Assembly (NCBI GenBank): GCA_905221605.1
Contig: CAJNDS010002351.1
Coordinates: forward strand, 395,001 to 459,000
Direction: 5' to 3'
Origin: Symbiodinium natans
Taxonomy: Eukaryota; Sar; Dinophyceae; Suessiales; Symbiodiniaceae
DNA: 64,000 nucleotides
Of the stretch, positions 1 to 13,600 are shown piece by piece; the stretch's first letter is position 1; every line of letters begins with the position of its first letter. The position numbers and the translations under genes are program-made. The notes beneath the pieces were generated by a model. The model was not told where the DNA came from. It searched no databases and was given only the letters and a program-made list of their open reading frames with translations.

Positions 1-492
1 GCGCAACCCACAATTTAAGACGCCCAGCTGGGTCTTGATCGAATTCCTTGCTCACGACCCTAGCCGACTATTGTAACTTAGTCTAAGCTCCCGTCAACTC
101 CGGTGCAGGAGCTTTCAGTCCCCCGACTGTAGTGCTTAAGCCGAGGCGAGAAAGCCCGAGCCGGCAACCCTGAACCCTAAATCCCTAAATCTCTAACAGG
201 CTTTAGGGTTTAGGGTTTCGGGGTTTAAGGGTTTAGGGTCTAGGGCCAAAGCCCTGATGGTCTGGAAGCCTAAACCCAAGATCCTAAAATGTCAAGTTCC
301 TGAACTCAAAAACCCGAACACCTTAGAAGCCCTGTAAGCCTTTTAGGCCCTCTAAACCCTATGCACCTTATACACCCTATAAGCCCCAAACCCTACACCC
401 TAACCCTGAACCCCAAACCCCAAACCCCAATCCCTGAACCGTAAACCCCAAACTCTAAACCCTAAGCCCTAAACCCTAAACCCTAACCTCAG

Positions 493-562
493 GTAGCACT
501 GTTGCTCCTAGCATGGCTGCTGCCCGCAGCAAGCCGCAAGCTGGGTCTCGCTACCATGGCTT
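493..562 (+). CDS. candidate signal-peptide exon
   Basis: After a CAG acceptor (490-492) the frame reads VALLLLAWLLPAAS followed by RKLGLATMA. It ends at a GTAAGG donor (GT at 563-564). The hydrophobic stretch followed by small residues looks like the core and cleavage region of a secretory signal peptide, which fits the extracellular domains downstream. The initiator Met would have to lie in an upstream exon that I could not identify. Another frame has an ATG at 514 and gives a short non-hydrophobic peptide. The call is tentative. Confidence 0.35.
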
Positions 563-3500
563 GTAAGGGTTTAGGGTTCAGGGTCTAGGGTTTAGGGTTT
601 AGGGTTCAGGGTTCAGGGTTTAGGGTTTTGGGTTTTGGGTTTAGGGTTTATAGGGTTTAAGGTAGGGGTTCAGGGGTTTAGGGTGTAGCGATGTAGGGTT
701 AGGTACTTACATGGCTTGTGAGGCTTTGGGCTTTCGGGGTTTTGGGGTTTAGGGTTTTGTGATTCTGTGGTATAGGGGTTTAGTCAAGAAGCCCTGTAAG
801 TTTTATTGAACCCCTTATGGAAGCAGAAGCCCTTATGCCCACGGCTTTTGGGTCAGGTGTGGGCTTTAGGGTTCAGGCTTTAGGGTTTAGGGTTTAGGGG
901 TCACGAAACCTGAAGAGAGGAGCCTGAAACCCGAACTTGAGAAGCCAACATGCCCCCATTTGCGCCCTTTTCGGAACCCGGAACCCCTGTGTCGGATTTG
1001 AAACTTGGGGTTCAGGGTTTAGGGTTTAGGGTTTAGGGTTTAGGGTTTAGGGTTTTAGGGTTTAGGGTTTAGGGTTTAGGGTTTAGGGTTTAGGGTTTGG
1101 GGTTTAGGGTTTAGGGGTTTTGGAGGGTTTAAAGTCCAGAGAAAAGAAGCCAGGCACAGACTTATCGCAGCAATTGGCCACAGAGGCTGAAACAGGCCGG
1201 CTTCAGGGTTTGCAAAGGCAGGAAGGTTTTAGGATTCAGGGTTCAGGGTTCAGGGTTTAGGGTTTAGGGTTTAGGGTTGCTTGACTTTGCATTGCATTGG
1301 CTTGATTTTTTCTAGGCTAAGGCGTTGGGTTTTCTAAGGGTAGGTGTGCGGGCTCTCATGTTTCTCCCAGGTTGTATACAGGGTATGTACGGGGTGTAGA
1401 CGGGATCCCCTTTGAAGGGCAAATACCAAGGGACCATGTCCCTAAACCCTAAACCCTAAACCCCAAACCCCAAACCCCAAACCCCAAACCCCAAACCCCA
1501 AACCCGAAACCCGAAACCCGAAACCCGAAACCCTAAACCCTAAACCCTCAACCCTCAACCCTAAACCCTAAGCCCTAAACCCTAAACCCTAAACCCAAGT
1601 CCACCACAAAGGGATCCTATGAGGTTCGGGTTTAGGGTTCAGGGTTGGCATGGCCAGTGAACGCCTTCTCAAATCTCAAGACGAAACTCTCAACACCGTG
1701 GCCCGCCCTACTCCCCCGAAGCCCCCCACCAAACTAAGCTCCTAATTCCGAAATCACCCCAACCCAAAACCATCAGAGCCATGCAACCCCTAAACCCGAA
1801 ACCCCTAAACCGCCTAAACCCCCTAAACCCGCCTAAACCCCCTAAACCCCCTAGACCCCCTAGACCCCCTAGACCCCCTAAACCCCCTAAACCCCCTAAA
1901 CCCCCTAAACACCCTAAACCCCCTCAACCCCAAACCCCCTCAACCCTAAACACCCTAAACCCCAAACCCCCAAGCAACCTACTGAGCAGTCGGGAAGAGA
2001 GGTCGATCTGCCCACCTGACCTTCAAGCTCAAGGCCCTTAGCTTCGTGGACGCCAACTCGCCGCCACCTGGGCCCCATCTCCGGGCTTTTGAAATTTGGG
2101 GTTTTTGGGTTTGGGATTTTTGGATTTAGGGTTTAGGGCTAAGGCCTGAGGGCTTAGGGTTCAGGAACTTTTGCGTTCTGAAGATGAGGTGTTGGGGTTG
2201 AGGGCTTGAGGGCTTGGAGGCTTAATTGAAGGCTGGAGGGTTTCAGGGTGTCAGGGTTTCAAGGTTTCAGGGTTTCAGGGTTTCAGGGTTTCAGGGTTTC
2301 AGGGTTTGAGGTGTGAGGCGTCCTGAAGAGGGTGTTTAGGCACTTGAGTCCCAGTGCAACAACGCCTAAACCCTCACCCCCGACCCCTGCAGCCCGAGAA
2401 AAACAATACTCCTAAAGCCCTACACCCCGACTCCCTCTGGCCTGATGGCCTGATATGGGACCCTTTTGTTTTTTTTGGGGTGGTGGGGGGGTTCCTTTAA
2501 AAGGATTATATAGTATTTTGGGGTGTATAAGAGGTACCAGAGGTACCCCAGATATGCGCTCCCCAGGATTGGCGAGCTCGGGCGTCTGCAAATCTTCACG
2601 TCAAATGGAACATGCCTGAATTGCAAGGACGGACTTTGAGGTTCAGGCCACTTTGGGAGTTTTTCCCTTAAGAGCAGACAGCCTGGTAGTTTTGTAGGTA
2701 GCCCAAGACCCTTCTATCAGGAGTTTTATAGCAGTAGCATACAACTACTGTTTGTGGTTCTAAAGGCAGGTTTTGGAAAGGGGATGCTTGTGGCCGCTGC
2801 CTGAATTGGGTGTAGGGCTTGGGGCTTGAGATTTCCGAACCCTCAACCTTCAAGATCACCCTGAATCCTAGAACCTACAAACCCTAAACCCCTATCCCTA
2901 CATTCTATACAGCCCTAGCATCCTAAACCCCTAAACACCCTACGAAACTCCCTCGCAGGATTCTTCTGTCTGTTCCAGCACCGAGACTTCAGAGACTCAG
3001 GCCGCGGGGGACAGTTTTTTTGGTGAGACCTGAGGTTGGCTTTTGGGGTTTTGAGGTGTTAGGGTTTTGGGGTGTTAGTGTTTGGGAATCCCCAAAAGCC
3101 GTCCTCAGGTCATAAGGGTTTAGGGTTTAGGGTTTGAGCCCTTAAGGCTCTGAGGGTTTCAGGCTTTTAGGGTGATTGTCCTTTGCCCTTCAGCCCTCAA
3201 GCCGAAACCTCGGGGGAGAACGGCGGACATTTACTGTAGGGCTTGGCGGCTATGACAGTCCATGGGGCGTTGAGGCTTCCCAAAACCCGAAGCAATGTGC
3301 CCGAAACCCCGAAACCCCGAACCCTAAGCAGGAAACCCCAGGACCCTCAAGCCCAAATCCCAAGCAACTTTCGTAGCAATTTACCTAGTTGTCAGGATGG
3401 CTGGCTGATGCATCACCCCCTCACCCTAAACACTGAACCCTATACCCTAAGCCCCAAGCCCCAAACCCTGCACCCTGAACCCTGAACCCTGAACCCTGAA

Positions 3501-4562
3501 CCCTGAACCCTGGACCCTGAACCCTGAACCCTAAACCCTAAACCCTAAACCCTATGACCCCTGAACCCTACATTACAACCCGAAAGCCCGAAACCCACAC
3601 CCCAGATCGCAAACCCCTGTGCGAAAGGAGACTCAGGTGCAGAATCTCTGCACCGACACTCCAGAGGATGGCAAGAAGTTCAGCATCCTGGCAAGCTTAC
3701 CGAGGGTTTAGGGTTTAGGGTTTCGGGTTTCGGGTTTCGGGTTTCGGGAAGTTTTGTAAACCGAGCTGTCTTGAGGGTTCGGGGTTTTGGGGTTTTTGGG
3801 TTTTTTTTTGAGTTTTGGGGGTTTTGGGGTTTTGGGGTTAGGGTCTGCAACCTGGGCGGCTCAGGGTTCGGGGGTGCATGGGTTTAGGGCTCAGGGTCCA
3901 GGACTTCTGTGCTGAGGAGTGTCTCTGCAGGTTTGAGCCTTAGAAGCCTGAGCCCGAAACTTTAACTTGAACAGGTTGTCTTCAGCTTTTCGGGTTTGGG
4001 GCCCAGGATAGTTCACCGAGAGCCTCCCAGCAGCCCAACCACAGCACCCTAAAGCCCCAAACCACTTTCCTTGAAGCCTTCAAGCCCCAAGCTCGACACT
4101 GCAAGCCCTGAACCCTAAACCCTAAACCCTACAGACCTGAAAACCTAAACCCTAAACCCTAAACCCTAAATCCTAAACCCTATACCCTAAACCCTAAACC
4201 CTAAACCCTAAACCCTAAACCCTAAACCCTAAACCCTAAACCCTAAACCCTAAACCCTAAACCCTAAACCCTAAACCCTAAACCCTAAACCCTAAACCCT
4301 AAACCCTAAACCCTAAACCCTAAACCCTAAACCCTAAACCCTAAACCCTAAACCCTAAACCCTAAACCCTAAACCCTAAACCCTAAAACCCTAAACCCTA
4401 AACCCACACCAAAACCTCAAGCCTCGACCTGCAAGCTCCCAAACCCGAGCAGCGAACACCATGGCGAGGTTGGAAGCGGACAGATAGTCAAACCGACATT
4501 CTTGCCGCCGGGCCTTATACAGGTAGGTTAGGGTTTAGGGTTTAGGGTTTAGGGTTTAGGGT

Positions 4563-4601
<39 letters not shown>

Positions 4602-7600
4602 GGTTTAGGGCTTAGGGTTTAGGGTTTAGGCTTTAGGCTTTAGGGTTTAGGGTTTAGGGTTTAGGGTTTAGACTGAGGCTCAGGGTTGGAAGTCGCTGCT
4701 TTTGCTTTGGATCTTTGTGGGTTTTTCAGAGAAGCAAGAAGGGAGAAATAGCGAGTTTGGGTGGGGCTTAGGGTTTGGGGTTTAGGGTTTAGGGTTCAGG
4801 GGTTTAGTGTTCAGTGTTGCCCCACTTCCGCCCCTCCCAAAGCAACAACGGTCCTAGACTCCACTGGAGAGTCATATGGTCTATGTTTTCGGGGTTGGGG
4901 TACCCAAACAGCCTCGTTACCCCTAAATATCCTAAACCCAATCACAAAGCTAAACCCTGAAACCTAAACCCTAAACCCTAAACCCTAAACCCCAACCCTA
5001 AACCCTAAACCCAACCCAAACCCTACTAACAAGAATCAAGCTCGCCCCCATCCCCATCCTCGTCACTTTGCCAAGGTCGAGGTCCCGCTGAAGAATCTGC
5101 AGCATGACCACAACTTCAAGGCGTACCCTCCCGAAACTCTAAACTCTAAACCCAACTCTAAACTCTAACCCCCAGACCCTATACCCTAAACCCTAACCCC
5201 TAAACACTAAACCCTAAACCCCTAAACCCTACAGCCTTCTGAAACCCCAACCCCCCCGCCCCCCTCCCTGGACGCTTCGGGTGTAGCTTCGCGGTTTAGG
5301 GTGTAGAGCCCTGCACCCCAAACCCCAAACCTGAACCCTAAACCCTCAACCCTAAGCCCTAAAACCCTAAATTCTAAACCCTGGGATTTTAGCTTGATGT
5401 AGGGAAGCCTTTCCGTTTCACCAAGTTTGCACGCTTACTTGATTTAGGGGTTTCGCCGCGGCCAGAAAGTTAGGACTACAGCTTGGTCGTTTAGCAAACC
5501 CTTCAACCCCAAAGCCTGGTCTGAAACTTTCGACACCCTGAACCCTAAACCCTAAACCCTAAACCCTAAATCCTAACCCTAGTAAACCCCCCTAAACCCC
5601 AACCCCTTTAACCCTTATAGACCTTGTTTAGGGCGCAGGGTTTAGGGACCCCAAGTTCCTGAAGGCAACCTTGACCACTGCGGTGGAGAAGAACGGCCAG
5701 AATGATGAGGAACACAAGGGTAGGCGCGAGCGCGTAGGGTTTGGGGTTTAGGGTTTAGGGTTTCGGGTTTAGGGTTTAGGGTTTAGGGTTTGGTGTTCAG
5801 GGTTTAGAACCCGAGACCCCAGATCCCTAAACCTTAGGCGCTGGGCTCTACAACCAAGAAGCATTTACCCTACATCCACACTGCCTGAATCCATTTTGAG
5901 AAGTTCTTCCGTTAGTGCGTCGGTTTTTTGAGGGCCAAGGTTGAAGCTGTTGGATTTCTGGTTTCGGGGGCGGGACGGGCTTCGATGGACTGGTTAAAAA
6001 CCACCTCAACTGAGCAGCCCTAAACCCGAAACCCTTAATCAGACCCCAATACCCTGTTACCTTACCCCGAACCCAAGCCGATGGCTGAGAATTTAAAAGC
6101 TACAGTCCCTAGAGCCTAAGCCCTAAACCCAACAAGCCCTCAACCCTAAACCCTCAACCATAAACCCTAAACCCTCAACCTTAAACCCTAAACCCTCAAC
6201 CTTAGACCCTACACCCTAGAAGCCCTCTGGTCCCTAAAAACCCTACCCCTAAACCCTAAACCCTAAACCCTAAACCCTAAACCCTAAACCCCAAAACCCT
6301 CAGCGTGCAGGCAGGCAACGTCTTGGAGCCTGACTGCCGTGATCGCGTCCAGCGAGGCGCCCCGCGCTAACGGTTCGGGGTTTAGGGTTTAGGGTTTTGG
6401 GTTTAGGGTTTAGGGTTTAGGGTTTAGGGTTTAGGGTTTAGGGTTTGGGGTTTGGGGTTTAGGGTTTGGGGTTTAGGGTTCAGGGTTTCAGGTTGGGGTT
6501 TGGGGTTTAGGGTTTAGGGTTCAGGGACCCTGGAAGAAAATCTCTCAATCCCTACTGCCGATGCAACCCCTACCGCCATGCACATGTCCGCGTTTATAAG
6601 GATTGATGAGGGGCGCGTGGTTAGGCGGCGGGGCTAGGGACTTTGAGGGATTTAGGGAACCCTAAACCCCCTAAACCCCCTAAACCCCCTAAACCCCCTA
6701 AACCCCCTAAACCCCCTAAACCCCCTAAACCCCCTAAACCCCCTAAACCCCCTAAACCCTACATTGGGGCTTTTGAAGACTCAGGATTGAGGGCCGGCGA
6801 CTTGCTTTGAAATTAGGCTTTCATATAGCCGAAGGGCGGGGCCCGAACCGAAAGTGGGGCCGTAATGTAGGGGGAACAACCCTAAACCCTAAACCCTAAA
6901 CCCTGAACCCTGAACCCTGAACCCTGGGCAGATGATCTCAAGCTTTTTTGGGGTCTCTAAACCCAAAACCCTAAACCCCGAGTCCTTCGAGACTGCCCCA
7001 AGGACTGCAACCCGAAAATCTAGAAACCCCAAGGAAAACCTATAAACCCTAGCAATTAATCCCCTACACCCTACACACCCTACAAACTGCAACCCCTAAA
7101 CCGTAGACCCTAAACCCTAAACCCTGAACCCCGAAATCCTCCGCCAGGGAACCGCCTGGGTTAAAGTTCCGGTGTCGCTGAGTGGGGCCCGGGGGCCTAG
7201 TTGCCGAGCGCGCAGTACAGGGTTCAGGAATGTTAGGTTTTAGGGTTTAAGGGTTAAACCAACTTGCACTGCAAAATTAAGTAATTCCTGTAGCTTAAGA
7301 CGCAGTTTAGGGACTATGGGTTCCGAATCTTCCCCAGAGGGTCCATTTGTAGAAGCATTATGGAAAGATTAGGTACCCCACAACCCTATTTAGTATGGTT
7401 TTTGAGTACCTAATTCCATAATAGTACTATAGTACTACACATGGACCGTCTGGGCTCATGGCGTTTGAGGGTTTAGGTTAAGGGTCTCCATACCCTAAGC
7501 CTTTTTCCCTAACCCTAACCCGAAACCTTGAAACCCTAAAATCGGGTTCAAAGCTTTATAATTTACAGGCTTAAGGAATATACCTTAATTCATATTAGGG

Positions 7601-10600
7601 TTCCGATTATAATTTAAGATATATTCCTTAAGGGGTTTTGGAGTCTCTGGGAGGGTTGGGGTTGCCGAGGACTTCAAGAAGACTGTCGTCAAGGAGGTCA
7701 GCATCGCCATGCCGAAGAATGCCGACGACCTCTACAAGGAAGCCGTTCTTGGCTAGGGTTTAGGGTTTAGGGTTTAGGGTTTAGGGTTTAGGGTTTAGGG
7801 TTTAGGGTTTAGGGTTTAGGGTTTAGGGTTTAGGGTTTAGGGTTTAGGGTTTAGGGTTTAGGGTTTAGGGTTTAGGGTTTAGGGTTTAGGGTTTAGGGTT
7901 TAGGGTTTAGGGTTTAGGGTTTAGGGTTTAGGGTTTAGGGTTTAGGGTTTAGGGTTTAGGGTTTAGGGTTTAGGGTTTAGGGTTTAGGGTTTAGGGCCGG
8001 GAGTTGAGGACATGAACCCGAAGTCGTTTATGAGCACTTGGATGTAAGGTCTCCTCTGAGGGAACGACTTGCAGGGATGTTTCATCCGTACACGGTCCGA
8101 GTGCAATCTGTTAACTCCAAAACCTAAACCCTCGGCCCGAAGCTCTAAACCCTAAACCCTCAACCCTCCACCAACCCTCAACCATAAACCCTAAACCCAA
8201 AACCCCAAAGCCTAAACCCTAAACCTTAAACCCTAAACCCCAAGCGCAAAACCCTAAACCCTTAGCCCCAAACCCTAAGTTAAGCCTTGCGAACGCGCCG
8301 TGTCACAGACGCGCAGGAGAAGTGCGTGAGCCCAAAGCCAGAGGACTCTGCCAACTACACAGCTTTCCGGCCACATCTTTTGGGGTTTTAGGGGTTTAAT
8401 GGGGTTTAATGGGGTTTAGGGTTTACGGGTTTAGGGGTTTAGGGATGTAGGGGTTTAGGGGTTTAGGGGTTTAGGGGTTAAGGGTTTAGGGGTTTAGGGG
8501 TTTTAAGGGTTTAGGGGTTTAGGGGTTTAGGGGTTGAGGGGTTTGCGGTTTAGGGTCTTGCAAGTTTAGCGGTACTTTTATGCAGTAGGGTGCGGCATCG
8601 AGTGCAGGCAGGAATAGCTTGCAAAGGCTGGCAGACCCTTCTCCGGCAGACCCTTCTCCTGAACCGCCTCCTCAAACCAAAAACCCTAAATGCTCACCGC
8701 AAAGATCCAAACCAAATCCCTAAACCCCTGCTCGTGCTGATCCCCGTCATCCTTAGCCCTAACCCTAAACTCTAAACCCGAAACCCTAAACCCGAAACCC
8801 TAATCCCTAAACCCTAAACCCTAAACCCTAAACCCTAAACCCTAAACACCAGGTTGTGGAGAGCCAGCTGGCGATCTCCAAATTCCAGGTCACTGCCAAG
8901 TGCGCGAACAACTTTGTGGGCACGCCCTCGATGCTCAGCCGGAGAAGACTCGGGTTTAGGGTTTAGGGTCTAGGGTTTAGGGTTTAGGGTTTAGGGTTTA
9001 GGGTTTAGGGTTCAGGGTTTAGGGTTCAGGCGGGTTTAGGCTTTAAGGTTTGCCGGGCTTCAGGTCGAAGCCACTTTTCTTCACCAAGAACCCTAAAACT
9101 TGAACGCGAAGTACAGTGGCTGAAGGAATCCAGGAGCCGCGTGAGAACTCCTGAAAAACTTCCAGGGTTTAGGGTTTAGGGTTTCGGGTTCGGGGTTTAG
9201 GGTTCGGGGCTTGGGAAGTTACAGTGGCTCGATGGCCATGTCCGGACACTGCAACGCGCCCAACACCCCCAAGCCTGATGCAAAGCTGCCCTAAACCCTC
9301 AACCGTAAACCCGAAACTCTCCTAAACCCTCCTAAACCCTCCTGAACCCTCCTAAACCCTCCTAAACCCTAAGCCCGAAACCCTACACCCTTGTTGCGCA
9401 GATGCTTTTGAGCTTGGGCTCAGGGCCACCGTCTGCGCCGAAGACGGCGCCGCGCACCCCGACAGAGCCACCAGAGGGGGGGGGGTTGGGAAGGTTTAGG
9501 GCTCAGGGTCTAGGATTTAGGGTGTATCGATCTGAAGGTTTAGGGTCTTGCAAGAAAATTATACAACCCATGTACAACCCCTAAAGCCCTTTGATACCCT
9601 GGTGGAAGCCTCATCAAAATCCCGAAGCCACGAGCATCAGGGCGTTTACCCAGAGCTTAGGGACGGTTGAGGGTTGTGGTTTAGGGTTGTAGGGTTGCAG
9701 GGCTGTAGGGTTTAGGGTTCAGGGTTTAGGGTTTAGGGTTCAGGAAAGATGCTACCTCCCAGTCCCTGCCTTGCTACCAAAAAAAGCCGTAAAACCATGA
9801 TCGCTGTGGGGTCGAGACATGCGGAATCTGCCGGAATGCCAAGCCTCTTTCCGAGAGCGGTTCAGCGTTTAGGGTGGGTTTAGGGTTTAGGGGTTTGCTT
9901 TTTTCCCTTGTTTAGGGTTTAGGGACTTTGCTGCCCGTAATCTCGAGCGAAGTCCACATTTGCAAGAAGCTGGCTGAGAGGTACCAGCTCTCTGGATGCC
10001 GCCCAGCCGCTCCTTGGCTCGACGCAGACCTCGGACCCTTAAGCCCTGAACCCTGGCAGGTTTAGGGTTTAGGGTTTAGGGTTTAGGGTTGAGGGTTGAG
10101 GGTTTAGGGTTTAGGGTTTAGGGTTTAGGAAGGGTTTAGGGTTCAGGAAGGGTTTAGGGTTTAGGGTTTAGGCGTTTCGGGTTTAGGGTTGCGATGGCAC
10201 ACCCAAAGGCCTCAAAACCCCTCAAACCCTGGACCTTATAGCCCCCAACCCTTGAATCCCCGAGCAAGTCCTGAACACCGCACAAGCCGGCTGTAAGATC
10301 CCATTGTCCCACCACAGTCGAGCTCAAGACTTGGGTTTATGGTTTAGGGTTTAGGGTTTAGGGTTTAGGGTTTAGGGTTTAGGGTTTAGGGTTTAGGGTT
10401 TAGGTTTTTTTTAGGGTTGGAGGCTTGGAGGTTTAGGGTTTATGGTTCACTGGGGTGTGGCGAAGAGGCGGATCCCTGGAGTCTGCTCTTTCGTCCCCTC
10501 AGAATCCCCATCGATCCGAAGCTAGAGTATCTCATTCACTCCTTGAGTATCAGGGCGAACCCTAGACCCTCAACCTTACACACGAAATCCTCAACCCCAA

Positions 10601-13600
10601 AACCCTCAACCCCAAACCCGGAGCCCTAAACCCTAGACCCTAAACCCCAAACCCTGCCCTCGGCCGTCTGTACCCCTGAACCCTAAATGGTGAGTTCTCT
10701 AAATTATGGCGCCTTCTTGTAGAAGGCGGCCCCTTTTGTATTTAAAGGGACCACAATTTGGAGAAGTGACCAAATGCTAAGCCCTAAAACCCTAAACCCT
10801 AAACCACCCTGAATCTCTTCATTGGCTGAGCCTGAGGCCTGCGTGGAACCTGAAAGCGACGGCTACGCCGTCGACGTCAAGAGCCTGGAGATGCTCCTTT
10901 GATTCTTTGAGGGTTAAGGGTTTAGGGTTTAGGGTTTAGGGCTTAGGGTTTAGGGTTTAGGGTTTCGGGATAGGTTTATAGGGTTACTTGGACCTCGAGT
11001 AGGCCCTTATCACCTTTTTGCGTAGGGTTTAGGTTCCCTTTTGTTGCCCTTTCAAACCAAAAAGGGCACCCTTTTCATTCCTAGGTTACTCCTGGGTCTA
11101 GTCCGGGCTTAGGGGAGATTGTATTATAGTAGAAGCCTAGAAACGGCAAGTCAGCCAATGCCCAAGCCTTAAAACCAGAAAGCCCCCATAGCTGAACTCT
11201 GGGCGTCCTCACCTCGACGTGGAGCAAGCTTTCGAGTTTTTTTTCGCGGCCCTGAGCCCTAAACCCTAGACCCTAAACCCTAAACCCTAAGCCCTAAACC
11301 CTAAACCCTAGGCCCTAAACCCTAAACCCTAACCGTTGCTCTCATGGCCGGGACCAAAGGCGCTCTTTCGATGCCACGGCCAGCTGTGCCCAGGGCTACG
11401 CTGGCGAGGCTTTTGCTTTTCAGGGCTTGGGGTCTAAGGAAGGTTTAGGGTTTTCGGTTTTGGGGTTTAGGTATTTTGAGGATTTTGGGGTTTAGGGGGT
11501 CTAGTCTAGCGTTAGGGGCCCACCCACCAAAGGACAACGGGACAGGCACAATACACCAGCCCCACAGCGAGCAACAATGTGCCTGCCCTTAGGGCCAAAA
11601 GCGCTAAACCCTAAAACCCAGCTGTCCTAAACCCCTAAAGCCCTACAACCCTAAACCCTAAACCGTAAACCCTAAACCCTAAATCCTAAACCCCCCCCAA
11701 GCAGTCGACTGTTTTATATCAGGCCAAGGTGACGATCTGCAAGAAGGATGGGCAGATCTTTACCTTGGAGGGATGCGAGCGCCTCCTGGCAAGCACTAGG
11801 CCCTGTCATCATTGGGTGTGGGGGTTTAGGGTGTAGGGTTTGGGGTTTAGGGTTTGGGGTTGAGGGTTTAGGGGTTTGGGGTTTAGGGTTTAGGGTTTAC
11901 GGTTCAGGGGGTTTAGGGTTTGGGGTTTAGGGTTTAACGTGCAGGGGGATCTTTAAGACTTGCTAACACTGATGAAGAAGTTGACTCAAGGAGCAGGTAC
12001 CTCAATCCATGGGCACAGACAAGCGAGACACCGAGAACATCCAAACACACAAGGGCAAGAGCAAACACAAGTAATGGATTCATAGGGTTCATGCGGTTCA
12101 GGGATTATGGGGTGTACCGGGTTTAACGTGTTCAGGGCTTGGGTAGCCTTTCATAGCTTAACAAGTTTCAACTGCTAAAGCTCTCGTTGCACAAGCCTAA
12201 ACCCCTAAACCCGAGAGCCTAAACCCTAAGCCCGAAACCCGAAACCCTAAACCCTAAGCCTGTAACCCTAAACCGTAAACCCCCCAAAAAGCCGAAAGCC
12301 TAAAGACTGGTTGGGTTTTGGCCTTCGGTTCCTTTGTTGTATGGACATCATCTCGAAGCAAGGGGTTTGGGCTTAGGGTATTCAAGGTTCAGGGTTTAGG
12401 GTTTAGGGTTTAGGGTAGTCCAGGGGACGGTGTTTGTGAGGCATTCTCTGTGTGCCCTCTGCGCCAAGGCACCACCACCACAACCACAACGACCACAACA
12501 ACCAGCACTATCACAACCACAACTACGATCACCATCACGTCCACGACGACAGTGACGACCACAACTACTTCAACGACGACAACCACTACGACGACGACCA
12601 CGACCACCAGTACCACAACAACCACCAGCACCACAACCCTCACGACCACAACAACCACCACCATCACCACCACGAGTACCATAACTACTACCACAACTGT
12701 AACATCCACAACCACTAGCACCACAACAACAACCAGCACCACCACTACCACTTCCACTCTCACGAGCACGACAACGGAGACAACCACCACCACTCAAACA
12801 GTCACCTCGACAACGACGACTACAAGTACCACTACCACCACCGTGACCACGACAACTGTAACGACAACCTCTACAAGCACCACGACCTCAACCACCACGA
12901 GTACGACCACGAGCACAACCACTACTGTGACATCAACGACCACGAGCACAACCACGACAACAATTACCAGCACATCGACGAGCACCACAACAACGACGTC
13001 CACCAGCACAACAACAATTACGACAACTAGCACCATCACGACTACCACCACCACCAGCACTACCACAACAACAACATCCACAAGCACGACCACGCTGACG
13101 AGCACGACCACCACAACCACTACCACTACTACCACGACCACAACCACTGTCACAACGACATCAACTACCACGATCACCAGTACCACCACCACAACCACCA
13201 GCACAACCACCATCACCACTACAACTATCACAACCACTTCCACCACCACTACCACTAGCACAACAACGAGCACCGTCACGACGACGACAACGACTACCAC
13301 CACCACGTCAACTACAACCACAACCACGAGTACAAGTACAACAACGACAACGAGCACAACAACCATAACCACGACCACGACGACAACGTCCACTACAACA
13401 ACTACGACTACGACAAGCACCAGCACGACCACTACAACGACGACGACTACAAGCACTACCACGTCCACATCCACCAGTACTACAACCACAACCAGCACAA
13501 CAACCACTACAATTACAAGTACCACGACGTCAACCAGCGCCTTGTCTGCAGACAGTTTGGGCTCGGTGCAAAGTTAGGGCTTAAACAGCGGCTTGACCAA

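Larger units (their letters stand above)
120..12420. repeat. intronic matrix of telomere-like TTTAGGG/CCCTAAA repeats
   Basis: Between the small exons this interval is mostly TTTAGGG or CCCTAAA heptamers and close variants (TTTCGGG, GTTCAGG, CCCCAAA, GAACCCT). Array orientation changes many times, often within 200 bp. Long pure arrays lie at about 4140-4400 (CCCTAAA) and 7752-7995 (TTTAGGG). Because orientation alternates and coding exons lie between arrays, this is interstitial repeat and not a chromosome end. The same matrix continues through most of the window outside PA14 units 5-12 and the retroelement. Confidence 0.9.

Noticed and set aside
1131-1245. Possible exon (EKKPGTDLSQQLATEAETGR frame)
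   Set aside because: Two frames are equally open and no clear splice pair or module similarity was found.
1651-1743. Small ATG-initiated frame of 30 codons (MASERLLKSQDETLNTVARP...)
   Set aside because: It looks partly coding, but no splice signals or similarity to the modules could be shown. Left out of the features.
1781-2041. Pro/Lys-rich open frame of 86 codons
   Set aside because: It is a translation of CCCCCTAAA nonamers, whose length of nine keeps one frame open. It is not a gene.
4140-4405. Chromosome end
   Set aside because: Arrays in both orientations alternate with coding exons over the whole window. There is no terminal array at either edge.
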